Assembly: GCA_002359315.1 (NCBI GenBank)
Contig: DEMS01000023.1
Span: 81,256-145,255 of the forward strand
Source: Bacteroidetes bacterium UBA2664
GTDB lineage: Bacteria > Bacteroidota > Rhodothermia > Balneolales > Balneolaceae
Direction: 5' to 3'
DNA length: 64,000 bases
In this document: positions 43,936-52,425 of the stretch, piece by piece
Numbering within the stretch: position 1 is the stretch's first letter
How the letters are laid out: the number at the start of each line of letters is the position of its first letter
Notes under the pieces: generated by a model
The model's input: the letters and a program-made list of their open reading frames with translations, nothing else
Databases searched by the model: none
What the model was told of the DNA's origin: nothing
Made by a program: the position numbers and the translations under genes

Positions 43936-44670
43936 ATGAAAAAAATCTTTACGATTGCCAGTTTTTTTATTCTCATTTTTTTAGTGATAGGTTGCTCATC
44001 GGCCACAGACTCTACCGATGAGCCTGTGATACCGGCTGATCCGGAATTGATCCACTTTTGGTATTTAGACGTCACAATTCCAAATGACATAGAGTTAGTG
44101 GCGGTTTCTGCAACATATTCAGCTATTGGAAATCTAGGGACCATCCGGTTTGAATCTGCATTGAGTGGTTATCCGGAGACTGAACGAATGGCAGCAATGG
44201 AAAGAAGAAATCAACCTACCTCGATCAATTACAGGCCTAAAGGCAACGGTGGGATGTTGTTTACTGAAGCAGCAGACTCAATGCGTGCCATTCAGGTGAG
44301 GGAGCCTTTTATGGGTGACGCCGGTGAAAATTCACTTATACTGGATCTTCCGACAACAGATTTTGAAAGAGCGGTTTTATCATTTGCAGCAATGAATGAG
44401 AATGCAGTAGAAGCATTACGTTTTGATTATTCAATTGCCAGTGGTACCCCTCAATGGATCACAACCGGTATGAGAAATAATCAGATTCAGCAAACGATAG
44501 TTGACCAATATATCCTGATAGAAGTGGATTTTTCCGGTATAGAAGGTGTGAAGGATAATCCCAATTTTAAAGTCAGAATTCGATTTGATGTGTTAGATGG
44601 CACAAAGAATTTAGGAGATCGTGTTACATTTAATAATTTTGCACTGGATGCAGCACGAATCAGAAATTAG
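43936..44670 (+). CDS. Lipoprotein sharing a domain with the CotH protein
   Basis: A 244-residue lipoprotein (FLVIGC, Cys20). From ELIHFWYLD onward it matches the penultimate domain of the CotH protein encoded 900 bases away on the other strand: both have LIH-F-F, RFES-L-GYP, MERRNQPT-INYRP-GN, R-IQVREPF (RALQIRQPF in CotH), SLIL-LPT, LSFAAMNENA, and F-VRIRFD. The domain looks like an all-beta, possibly carbohydrate-binding module, but I do not recognise a named family. It probably arose by domain duplication at this locus. Confidence 0.8.
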   Translation: MKKIFTIASFFILIFLVIGCSSATDSTDEPVIPADPELIHFWYLDVTIPNDIELVAVSATYSAIGNLGTIRFESALSGYPETERMAAMERRNQPTSINYRPKGNGGMLFTEAADSMRAIQVREPFMGDAGENSLILDLPTTDFERAVLSFAAMNENAVEALRFDYSIASGTPQWITTGMRNNQIQQTIVDQYILIEVDFSGIEGVKDNPNFKVRIRFDVLDGTKNLGDRVTFNNFALDAARIRN

Positions 44671-44745
44671 AATAAATACTACAAAATATCATACTGATCG
44701 GGATACTTCGCTATATATACTATGCTTAATTCGTAAATAAATATT

Positions 44746-45234
44746 ATGGCATCATTCGATATTGTAAATGAAATCAACGCCCAGGAAGTGGATAATGCGG
44801 TAAATAATACGTTAAAAGAGGTGTCGACGCGATACGATTTTAAAGGCCTTCATTCAGAAGTGGAATTTCATAAAAAGGAGAATCGCATCAGCATGGTTGC
44901 TGCTGAGAGTATGAAAATGAGAGCCATGCAAGAGATGCTGATTAAGCACTTCATCAAACGGGGCCTGGAACCAAAAGCATTGGAGTATGGAGAAGAAGAG
45001 GGGACCAGCCAGGGTCATGTGAAGATGAATATCACCATCAAAGAAGGGATCGACAGAGAGACTGCGAAAAAGATTGTGAAGGAGATCAAAAACTTAAAAT
45101 TAAAGGTGCAGCCGGCGATTCAGGACGAACAAGTGCGCGTCTCCGGCAAAAAAATTGATGAGCTGCAGGAAGTCATTCAACACCTAAAAGCGAAAAGCTT
45201 CGGCATTCCGCTTCAGTTTACCAACTTGAAATAA
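44746..45234 (+). CDS. yajQ: YajQ-family cyclic di-GMP/nucleotide-binding protein
   Basis: A 162-residue YajQ/UPF0234 protein: MASFDIVNEINAQEVDNAVNN at the start, STRYDFKG, and the C-terminal KLKVQPAIQDEQVRVSGKKIDELQEVIQHLK followed by FGIPLQFTN. YajQ proteins of some bacteria bind cyclic di-GMP and act as transcriptional cofactors; others bind tRNA or GTP. Cytoplasmic. Single gene, convergent with the TPR-protein operon. Confidence 0.95.
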   Translation: MASFDIVNEINAQEVDNAVNNTLKEVSTRYDFKGLHSEVEFHKKENRISMVAAESMKMRAMQEMLIKHFIKRGLEPKALEYGEEEGTSQGHVKMNITIKEGIDRETAKKIVKEIKNLKLKVQPAIQDEQVRVSGKKIDELQEVIQHLKAKSFGIPLQFTNLK

Positions 45235-45352
45235 GGGAAGGCACGATTCAATACTATCGGTCAGCCATAGTACCCAGTATGTAGATTCCAGGTCAATATT
45301 TCTTATTTTCACTTTTTCAGACTCGTTCACGGTGGCGTAGTGGATGAAGATC

Positions 45353-45895
45353 TCAATCTTCAAGCAGTTCTCTTACATACTCATTATCAGGGTCCATTTT
45401 GAGTGCTTGTTCGTAGTAAGTTCTCGCTTTAGCGTCATGACCTCCTTTTTTCATCAGATCGCCCATTAGGATCCAATTTTCAACATCTCTGGGTTCCGCC
45501 CGAATACGATCCAGCAAATAGGCGATTGCCTCCTGTCCTTTTTCTATCATCAGTTTATAGAGAACGATATTTCTATGGGCTGAGGGTAAGTTGTCGAGTG
45601 CGATCGCTTTTTCAAGATCAGAATGAGCGTTTTCTGGCTCATCCTTATTAAGATGAGCATAACCCCTCAGATTGTAGAGCCGACCGTCTTCAGGGTCCAA
45701 TTCGATAGCTTTGTTAAGCGATTTGATACTGGCATCCCACTGATTTAATTTTTGCATCACTTCCGCTTCCAGGGTAAATCCCTCCGGTGCTTTTGGATTT
45801 AGTTTTTGAAGATCTCTGGCCATATCCAGGCTTCTATCCAAATCCTTCTCATGAAGCAGCTCATAGCCCTGTTTATGTTTCTCTTCAAAACTCAT
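45353..45895 (-). CDS. TPR-repeat protein
   Basis: A 180-residue cytoplasmic protein built of about four tetratricopeptide repeats (DASIKSLNKAIELDPEDGRLYNLRGYAHLNKDEPENAHSDLEKAIAL; DAKARTYYEQALKMDPDNEYV). TPRs bind partner proteins; the partner is not known. It is the last gene of the folB-folK-kinase-DUF4834-TPR series and its ATG overlaps the upstream stop by four bases. Confidence 0.9.
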   Translation of the reverse strand: MSFEEKHKQGYELLHEKDLDRSLDMARDLQKLNPKAPEGFTLEAEVMQKLNQWDASIKSLNKAIELDPEDGRLYNLRGYAHLNKDEPENAHSDLEKAIALDNLPSAHRNIVLYKLMIEKGQEAIAYLLDRIRAEPRDVENWILMGDLMKKGGHDAKARTYYEQALKMDPDNEYVRELLED

Positions 45896-46113
45896 TCTCT
45901 ATCCTCTTTTTTCGATTTTTCAGTTATATCCTCATACTCAGCCTCTTCAATTTCATCCAGTCTGGGTTTTCCATTCGGATTAGAATCGGAATTTCCACGA
46001 TTCTGAAAATTACCGAAATGGAAACGAATAGAGGATCGTTTTTTTCGTTTAGGGCCTTGTATCAATCTGATCACAAGGTATATAAATAAAATGATGAGTA
46101 GCCAACGTAACAT
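45892..46113 (-). CDS. Small membrane protein, DUF4834-like
   Basis: A 73-residue protein with one N-terminal helix (LRWLLIILFIYLVIRLI) and a basic then acidic hydrophilic tail (PKRKKRSSIRFHFGNFQN, then IEEAEYEDITEKSKKEDRE). This arrangement fits DUF4834, short single-pass proteins of unknown role common in Bacteroidota. Its ATG shares one base with the kinase stop (TAATG) and its stop overlaps the TPR start (ATGA), strong evidence that it is translated. Confidence 0.8.
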   Translation of the reverse strand: MLRWLLIILFIYLVIRLIQGPKRKKRSSIRFHFGNFQNRGNSDSNPNGKPRLDEIEEAEYEDITEKSKKEDRE

Positions 46114-46757
46114 TAATTCGGGATAATTTGAATGTGAGTATTACTTCTTATGGGTTGGTCAAATATTTGTTCTTCAATATAAGAGAGATGACTTGGATTA
46201 TTTACGAAATCTATTTCAGTTGCATTAATGATGATCAGCGGTGCTTTGGTATAGTGATAAAAATAGTGATTATAGGCATCACAAAGCTCCTGCAAATAGT
46301 CCGGGGTAATGTGTTTCTCATAATCGCGCCCCCGGTCATAGATGTTGTTCATCAATCGAGACACTGTACTCTGAAGATAAATAACCAAATCGGGTTTTGC
46401 AGAAATTCCTGCCATGATTCCAAAAATATTGTCATAAAGAGCGATTTCATCATCATCTAAGTTAAGCCTGGCAAATATTCTGTCCTTTTCGAAAATGTAG
46501 TCGGATATGACAAACTGATCAAACAGATCCGGGGTTGTCATCTCTTGCTGCTGTTTAAATCGACTTGCCAGAAAAGCCAACTGTGTCTGAAATGCATAAC
46601 GTTTTCTGTCCTCATAAAATTTCGGTAGAAACGGATTCTCCTCAAACTGTTCCAGTACGAGCCGTGCACCGTTTCGTTCAGAGAGGGCTCTCGCAAGGGA
46701 TGTTTTACCGGCACCGATCACGCCTTCAATGGCTATAAAGTCAAATTGATTTGGCAT
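46113..46757 (-). CDS. Deoxynucleoside kinase (deoxyadenosine/deoxyguanosine kinase-like)
   Basis: A 214-residue kinase of the dNK/dAK family, phosphorylating deoxynucleosides for salvage. The P-loop is IEGVIGAGKTSLARAL (residues 9-24); LEQFEENPFLPKFYEDRKRYAFQTQLAFLASRFKQQ is the substrate-binding segment; YLQSTVSRLMNNIYDRGRDYE contains the LID arginines. Member of a tight operon, between folK and DUF4834. Confidence 0.92.
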   Translation of the reverse strand: MPNQFDFIAIEGVIGAGKTSLARALSERNGARLVLEQFEENPFLPKFYEDRKRYAFQTQLAFLASRFKQQQEMTTPDLFDQFVISDYIFEKDRIFARLNLDDDEIALYDNIFGIMAGISAKPDLVIYLQSTVSRLMNNIYDRGRDYEKHITPDYLQELCDAYNHYFYHYTKAPLIIINATEIDFVNNPSHLSYIEEQIFDQPIRSNTHIQIIPN

Positions 46758-46796
46758 TCGCTATAATAATTTGTGATGACCTAAGATAAAAACAAT

Positions 46797-47285
46797 TTAC
46801 CATCTATCATTCGTTTTCTGAAGTTCCATTTCGGGAGCGTTCTTAATCAGCTCGTCTAAGGTAACATCAAACTTCGGATCCATCCAGCCTCTATCAATTT
46901 CCTTCATGGGAAGAAGAACAAAGAGTCGTTTGTGATATTCCGGGTGTGGGATGATTAATGAATCCTCTTCATGAACACGATTTCCAAAACGGATAATATC
47001 CATATCTAAAATACGCGGACCCCATCGAATGGGATTGGCATCCCTGCCGGAAAGCCGTTCAAATGCTTTTAATTTCCTGAGCAGATTAATGGGTGTTAAC
47101 TGCGTCGTAATTTTTGCAGCAGTATTGAGAAAACTGTATTGAGCTCCGCCCACCGGTTCAGACTCCCAAACAGAGGCTTTATCTACAACAGAATCAGAAA
47201 TTGAGTCCAGAAATAAACCGGCGCTGCGAATCATTTTAAGCCGGTCACCCAGATTACTGCCGATGGCGATGATTACCTCTTCCAT
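46797..47285 (-). CDS. folK: HPPK, 6-hydroxymethyl-7,8-dihydropterin pyrophosphokinase
   Basis: Transfers pyrophosphate from ATP to the pterin for DHPS (folP at 7.5 kb). Motifs: IAIGSNLGDR at the N-terminus, SVWESEPVGG, and the signature RWGPRILDMDIIRFG (residues about 83-97) with the Mg2+-binding aspartates, followed by IPHPEYHKRLFVLLPM. Length 162 is normal. It overlaps the end of folB by 13 bases, so they are translationally coupled. Confidence 0.96.
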   Translation of the reverse strand: MEEVIIAIGSNLGDRLKMIRSAGLFLDSISDSVVDKASVWESEPVGGAQYSFLNTAAKITTQLTPINLLRKLKAFERLSGRDANPIRWGPRILDMDIIRFGNRVHEEDSLIIPHPEYHKRLFVLLPMKEIDRGWMDPKFDVTLDELIKNAPEMELQKTNDRW

Positions 47286-47632
47286 ACCATCGTAATTTCG
47301 GCATAAGCAGCCGGTGTTTTGATAGGAGGGTTCAACTTCCGGACTGTGATAGCAAGCTCTTTTACATGGGGTGAACGTTCGAAAAGATCATCACCAATCT
47401 TTTTGCAGAGAGTTTCAATCAGTTTTTCACTTTTACCGGCCAGAATCTTGCCGGCAACTTCTTCGACGATTTCATAGTTAAACGTCTGATCCAGGTCGTT
47501 ATTCTCAATGGCGGATTTGAAATCACCTTTAGCAGTTGCATCTATTTCAAAAACATTTCCATCCTCTCGCTCCCGATCATAATAACCGTGAAGCCCCGAA
47601 TATTTTAAGGATTTGATCGTGATTTTATCCAA
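47273..47632 (-). CDS. folB: Dihydroneopterin aldolase
   Basis: A 119-residue FolB: ITIKSLKYSGLHGYYDREREDGNVFEID includes the conserved GxHGYYxxER substrate loop; FNYEIVEEVAGKIL and SEKLIETLCKKIGDDLF form the middle helices; TPAAYAEITMVWKR ends the fold. Converts dihydroneopterin to 6-hydroxymethyl-dihydropterin. First gene of the folate/kinase operon. Confidence 0.95.
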   Translation of the reverse strand: MDKITIKSLKYSGLHGYYDREREDGNVFEIDATAKGDFKSAIENNDLDQTFNYEIVEEVAGKILAGKSEKLIETLCKKIGDDLFERSPHVKELAITVRKLNPPIKTPAAYAEITMVWKR

Positions 47633-47894
47633 TGGATGTCTCCGTTTTAAGATTACCTAAAAATAGACATATCATAACTTGGAAACATGGAGAATATGTT
47701 TTCCTAAACAGAATAAGCTATCGGTGTAAGCGAATGGGATTTGTAAGGGTCAAGAAAGAACAGAGAACAATCCATGATTGAAGATAAGATCAGAGCGGTG
47801 ACCATGAATTAGCAGAGAGTGCAGAGAGCTGTCTGTATGTGAATATCCACTGAATTGAGAGAACAAAGAAAAGCTGCAGTGAGGGATGAACTCG

Positions 47895-49340
47895 TCAGAG
47901 TGTAGCTACTTCAATTTTCTGTTCCAGCTCTTGCAACATGCGTTTGTGCTTCGGACTGGTGGATAATCGTTCTTCAACGGTTGAAATGGCGTGAATAACC
48001 GTTGAGTGATCCCGCCCGCCAAACTGGAGCCCAATGGTCTTCAGGCTTGATTTGGTATATTTTTTAGCGAGAAACATTGCAATCTGCCTGGCTTCAACAA
48101 TCTCCTGTTTCCGGGTTTTTTCCCGGACTTTATTTGTATCAATGCCGAAGTAATCACAAACATAATTTTGTATAAACTCGATGGATATCTGAGAATTTGA
48201 GCTTTTCACCATATCCTTCAAGACCGATTTTGCCATCAACAGGTCGATTTCATCGACATGTTTTAAAGATGCGGTAGCAAGCAGTTTAATCACAGCTCCT
48301 TCCAGGTCTCTAACATTAGATTTAAAATTATAGGCAATAAATTCGATAATCTCGGAGTCCAGAGTGATTCCATTGTCGTTCGCTTTTCTTTCCAGAATTG
48401 CGTAACGGGTTTCGAATTCAGGTATCTGTAGATCTGCACTAAGGCCCCAGCTGAATCGGGAGATCAATCGCTCTTCGATATCCGGGATATCTTTAGGGGG
48501 CCGGTCACTGCTTAAGATGATCTGCTTCCCATCCTGATGCAAAGCATTAAAAATATGGAAAAACTCCTCCTGTGTTTTCTCCTTCCCGCTAAAGAACTGG
48601 ATATCATCCACAATCAGGACATCGATATTTCTGTAGAACAGAGAAAATTCGCTTGCCCTATTGTTTCGAATGGCCTGTACAAATTCATTGGTAAAAGTTT
48701 CTGAAGAGACATAAAGAACAGACTGTTCATCTCCATACATCTGTTTTACTTTATTGCCGATACTCTGAATTAAATGAGTTTTCCCGAGTCCGGTACCCCC
48801 ATAAACAAAAAGTGGGTTAAAGGAATTTTTTCCGGGGTTATCTGCAATAGCCATCGCAGCTGAACGAGCCAGACGATTGCAATCCCCTTCAATATACCTC
48901 TCAAATACATAGTTGTTATTCAGATTTGAGTCGATATTCATTTTGCGAATTCCCGGAATCACAAAAGGATTTTCAATTTTACCGGGATGGTAGTCGGAGA
49001 AGGTGTTCATCTCCTGAGGTTTTGCAGGCGGCATGGGTCTTTGAGGAAGACGGATTGACCTGTTTTCTTCCAGCCGGTCTGATCTTTCTACCAGAACTGA
49101 ATATTCAAGTTTTCCGTCTGAACCGATCACTTTTGCAATGGTAGATCGGAGCATATTATAGTAGTGCTCTTCGAGCCATTCGTACCAAAACTGACTGGGT
49201 ACCTGAATGGTTAGTGTGTCCCCTTCCAACCTGAGAGGTTTGATAGGCTCAAACCACGACTTATATTTTTGATAGCTGATGTTGTCTTGGATTATCTCCA
49301 GGCACTCATTCCAGGCATTTTCAGCAGTCAGATTATTCAA
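47895..49340 (-). CDS. dnaA: Chromosomal replication initiator DnaA
   Basis: A 481-residue DnaA. Domain I (ENAWNECLEIIQDNISYQKYKSWFEPI) is followed by a linker, the AAA+ domain with Walker A GGTGLGKTHLIQSIG and Walker B VLIVDDIQFFSGKEKTQEEFFHIF, and domain IV with the DNA-binding signature FGGRDHSTVIHAI. The start is a TTG at 49340, preceded after nine bases by a full GGAGG Shine-Dalgarno, which is unusual in this window. Upstream lies the probable oriC. Confidence 0.97.
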   Translation of the reverse strand: MNNLTAENAWNECLEIIQDNISYQKYKSWFEPIKPLRLEGDTLTIQVPSQFWYEWLEEHYYNMLRSTIAKVIGSDGKLEYSVLVERSDRLEENRSIRLPQRPMPPAKPQEMNTFSDYHPGKIENPFVIPGIRKMNIDSNLNNNYVFERYIEGDCNRLARSAAMAIADNPGKNSFNPLFVYGGTGLGKTHLIQSIGNKVKQMYGDEQSVLYVSSETFTNEFVQAIRNNRASEFSLFYRNIDVLIVDDIQFFSGKEKTQEEFFHIFNALHQDGKQIILSSDRPPKDIPDIEERLISRFSWGLSADLQIPEFETRYAILERKANDNGITLDSEIIEFIAYNFKSNVRDLEGAVIKLLATASLKHVDEIDLLMAKSVLKDMVKSSNSQISIEFIQNYVCDYFGIDTNKVREKTRKQEIVEARQIAMFLAKKYTKSSLKTIGLQFGGRDHSTVIHAISTVEERLSTSPKHKRMLQELEQKIEVATL

Positions 49341-49714
49341 TGTAAGATGCCTCCAGAAACATATTTTTTTATTCTACTTCCCGCTTGGTTATCCACAACT
49401 GATAAAGCAGCGGTTCTTTATTCTCGAACCAAAATGAGAATTTCTGAGTCACAAATCAAAATTATTTTTCCATCTTTTATGAAAGTTATCCACATTTCCT
49501 AAAAATCTATAATTAATTGTTAGACAATGAGTTAACAAATTTTAAATAAACTTGTAATATTCTCCTTGACACCGCTTAACAATGCCTTAACACCGATTTT
49601 AGTTTGAGGTAAAACGATCATTTTTAAATAAAAAACTTTTCCACAAGTTATCCACATAATTGCAGGTTCTTTTTTCTCTGATTTAAGCGAGGGGAAAACT
49701 GTTAATAAATTTGG
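49341..49714. other. Candidate replication origin (oriC) between dnaA and prmC
   Basis: Three perfect DnaA boxes TTATCCACA, all in the same orientation (49389-49397, 49486-49494, 49648-49656), and a variant TTTTCCACA at 49637 lie in 374 bases. Between the second and last boxes is a strongly AT-rich tract (about 49500-49560 and 49615-49640), suitable for unwinding. Position directly upstream of dnaA is classical. Confidence 0.75.
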
Positions 49715-50587
49715 TTAAGTATTGCTTGAACCTTTATCAGAGGCAATAACAAATCTCTTGTTGCCATCCAGATCATTTAGCAGTGAAATTTCGCTAAAAA
49801 AATCTTCTGCAATTTGAGCAACTTTTTCTGCAGTTTTGTCATTGCATTCAAGGAAAAGTTTTGCATTTGATTCGGATGCAAACTGCAGGATATTTTTGTA
49901 GAGATGAAGCGGGTTGTCATAGAAGAGTGCGAGATGAGGTTCATACTCAAGAACCTGTTTATGCATCTCTTTTTTTTCAGTCATTGTAATGTATGGAGGG
50001 TTGGAAATCACGATGTCCCAACGGCCACTTAATTGTTCCTGAAGATTTTCAATATTTGCTTTCTGAAAGGTCACATCAACCGAGTTTGATTGCGCGTTCT
50101 CTCTCGCTAATTGTAAGGCCGCTTCTGATATATCGATCCCGGTACACTCCCATTTGGGCCTGTTCTTTTTAATGGCAATCGGTATGCACCCGCTGCCGGT
50201 GCCAAGATCAATAATTTTGAGGGGTCGATCAGAAATGGATTGTGTCTGTTCAAACAGCAAGTCTACAAGTTGTTCCGTTTCAATCCTTGGAATTAATACA
50301 TCCGGACTCACTGCAATAGTCGCATTCATAAATTGAGTGGATCCGGTGATATGCTGAAGTGGCTCATGTTTTGCCCTTCTCTGAATGAGAGGCCGAAGCA
50401 GTTCCAGCTCATCGGAAGATAGAGGCCTGTCGAACTGTAAATAGAGATCCAGCCGTTTTACCGCCAACGTTTCAGCGAGCAGCCACTCAATACTCAGCCG
50501 GGGATCCTGAACATCCCTTTTGACAAAATAATCGGTTGCCCATTCAAGCATAGACAAAACAGTCCACACTCTCTCTTCTGTACTCAT
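49715..50587 (-). CDS. prmC: Release factor glutamine methyltransferase
   Basis: Methylates the GGQ glutamine of release factors. A 290-residue protein with the N-terminal helical domain (RLSIEWLLAETLAVKRLDLYLQFDRPL), motif I of the methyltransferase IIDLGTGSGCIPIAIK (SAM binding), and the catalytic NPPY in IVISNPPYITMTE. RRAKHEPLQHITGSTQFM and IPRIETEQLVD are also typical. Separate from dnaA by the origin region; downstream of a hypothetical gene by 18 bases. Confidence 0.95.
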   Translation of the reverse strand: MSTEERVWTVLSMLEWATDYFVKRDVQDPRLSIEWLLAETLAVKRLDLYLQFDRPLSSDELELLRPLIQRRAKHEPLQHITGSTQFMNATIAVSPDVLIPRIETEQLVDLLFEQTQSISDRPLKIIDLGTGSGCIPIAIKKNRPKWECTGIDISEAALQLARENAQSNSVDVTFQKANIENLQEQLSGRWDIVISNPPYITMTEKKEMHKQVLEYEPHLALFYDNPLHLYKNILQFASESNAKLFLECNDKTAEKVAQIAEDFFSEISLLNDLDGNKRFVIASDKGSSNT

Positions 50588-50605
50588 AATGGTGAGAAGT
50601 AAAAT

Positions 50606-51019
50606 CTAATCCTTGTCCTTTCCCTCATCCGGATTTTCTTCTTCATCTTCTTTTTTGTCTACTTCTTCTTGAAGAGATAATCCAAAACGCTTGGAATAAT
50701 CCATGATAAAGTCGATCACAACCGATTCGATATTTTTTTCTTCTGATAGTGAGCTTCCCCGAAAGCCCATCCTGCCACCGGCCTTTTTCATTTCTATTCG
50801 ATTGTAACTGTTCGTACATTCGATAATACAGGTCAGTGTAATGGTTGCATTCAGCTGTTTTTCATATTGTTCATATACAGCCACAAAAATTTCATCATCA
50901 CCTGTAGATGATTTATACTCATAGAGAAATTTAGGCTCACTCTGCTCAAAAAGCTTGGCAGGTAATCGTCTTAATGTCTGATTGGGTCCGTAAAGCAAAT
51001 ATTTTGTCACTGTACTCAT
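50606..51019 (-). CDS. Hypothetical protein with acidic C-terminal tail
   Basis: A 137-residue cytoplasmic protein that I do not recognise. A mixed alpha/beta body (TKYLLYGPNQTLRRLPAKLF, DDEIFVAVYEQYEKQLNATITLTCIIECTN, KAGGRMGFRGSS) ends in helix KNIESVVIDFIMDYSKRFGL and then a very acidic, lysine-rich tail. No signal peptide or membrane segment. It lies 18 bases upstream of prmC on the same strand and is likely cotranscribed. Confidence 0.75.
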   Translation of the reverse strand: MSTVTKYLLYGPNQTLRRLPAKLFEQSEPKFLYEYKSSTGDDEIFVAVYEQYEKQLNATITLTCIIECTNSYNRIEMKKAGGRMGFRGSSLSEEKNIESVVIDFIMDYSKRFGLSLQEEVDKKEDEEENPDEGKDKD

Positions 51020-51215
51020 AGTGATAGATACGATTTTTTATGTAGTTTTAAAGGGCAAAATTCTGCCTGAATAAACGTTTTAATACAACAATAATCAAAT
51101 AGAGTTTCTAAGAATTTATTTAAATAATAAAACTGTCTCTATAAATAACCTACTTTTATACAATTCAGCATAGATTATATTCGTTACCTATTCGAATCGA
51201 ACAAAATTTAAATAG

Positions 51216-52037
51216 ATGAAAAAAATACTTTTTTATATAGGCGCATTCGCATTTAGTTCAACACTCCTTTTTTCTGCACCCGTTTATGGGCAGATTACCG
51301 AACCGGAAGTTGAAAGGCTTGAAAGAAGTTCCACCACATTGAGCGATCACTACAAAAGAGGGATTGGAATAAATTTTGTTATGAATAATTTTGGATTTGG
51401 ACTGGGTGGTGAGTACCGACGAATTATTGCACCCCAATCTGAACTCACAGCATCTTTGCGGATTACCGGTTTGAGAGATGCAAGCGAGCAAACCTTTACA
51501 GATTTTTTCTTTGGACAACAGGTCATACCCAATAAATATCAACGGGGGATTGCAATCCCTTTGATGCTTGGAATGAGAAAAAGAGTCTTTGCAGACGGCA
51601 TTCAAAATGATTTCAGGTTTTTTGTGAGCGCATCCATGGGTCCGGCCGCTACATTTACCTATCCCTATTTTGATGATATTAATAACAATGGCTACAGAGA
51701 GCAATTTCAGGACTTTTTTGAACCGGTTAACGATATTTTTACCGGAATCAGTGAAGGTGACTGGCAATTTGGAGCTGCCGGTGAATTTAAGATTGCACTC
51801 GATATTGGGGAAAATTTTACCAGCATGAACAGCATTGAATTCGGTTATTTTTTCTACTATTACCCGGATGGAGTTCAAATCATGATGCCCAACCAGCCCG
51901 TTATCAGAAGCAATGTGGCACCGGGAGAGAGTCCATTTGTCATTATTGACGGAGAGCTCGCATTGGAACCGTTTTTTGAAGCTCAAAAATTCTTTGGTTC
52001 CCCTCAAATTACGTTCACATTCGGATGGTTAAAATAA
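51216..52037 (+). CDS. Secreted protein, probable outer-membrane barrel
   Basis: A 273-residue protein with signal peptide (core LFYIGAFAFSSTLLFSAPVYG). The mature chain has barrel-like strands: GIGINFVMNNFGFGLGGEYRR, ELTASLRITGLRDAS, MNSIEFGYFFYYYPDGVQIM, and ends PQITFTFGWLK. One stretch, YFDDINNNGYREQFQDFFE, resembles a calcium-binding loop. Family not recognised. Own promoter region on the plus strand; divergent from the prmC operon. Confidence 0.65.
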   Translation: MKKILFYIGAFAFSSTLLFSAPVYGQITEPEVERLERSSTTLSDHYKRGIGINFVMNNFGFGLGGEYRRIIAPQSELTASLRITGLRDASEQTFTDFFFGQQVIPNKYQRGIAIPLMLGMRKRVFADGIQNDFRFFVSASMGPAATFTYPYFDDINNNGYREQFQDFFEPVNDIFTGISEGDWQFGAAGEFKIALDIGENFTSMNSIEFGYFFYYYPDGVQIMMPNQPVIRSNVAPGESPFVIIDGELALEPFFEAQKFFGSPQITFTFGWLK

Positions 52038-52425
52038 TCCGGCCTCCCTCTTTATAAATCACTGACTTATCTTCAGGCATTGGAACCGATTCAAACGGGA
52101 GAGATTTGATACGAATACCCGTAAGCCTCGAATCGATAAATTTTTAATAATAGAGCGGCCTTCGATTCAATGAGTATCCGCTATCATAAAAAGATGGTCA
52201 GGTTCAACGGTTTTTTTTTATGGTAACCGGATTAAGCAGTACCTTTAAGGTATGTATTTCGTCAGGATTGATTTACATTTAATCTGTTTAGTGATCTGTT
52301 ATCGATCGAAATCTATTCGTTGATGTTCACTCAACAATCCGGGCACCTCAATAAAATGAGAAGAGGGGTCTTTTACTTGGGATTACATAATAATCGTACT
52401 TTCTAACAACACAATAAAAAAACTT
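52038..52425. other. 388-base intergenic region upstream of enolase
   Basis: No frame, RNA gene or strong hairpin could be supported here. There is an isolated GAATCGATAAATTTTTAATA stretch and a T run near 52208 after CAACGG, neither forming a convincing terminator. The enolase promoter should lie in the last 100 bases, but I could not place it. Confidence 0.4.

Noticed and set aside
51258..52007. 249-codon minus-strand frame opposite the barrel gene
   Set aside because: The plus-strand frame has a signal peptide and barrel pattern; the minus frame has neither.
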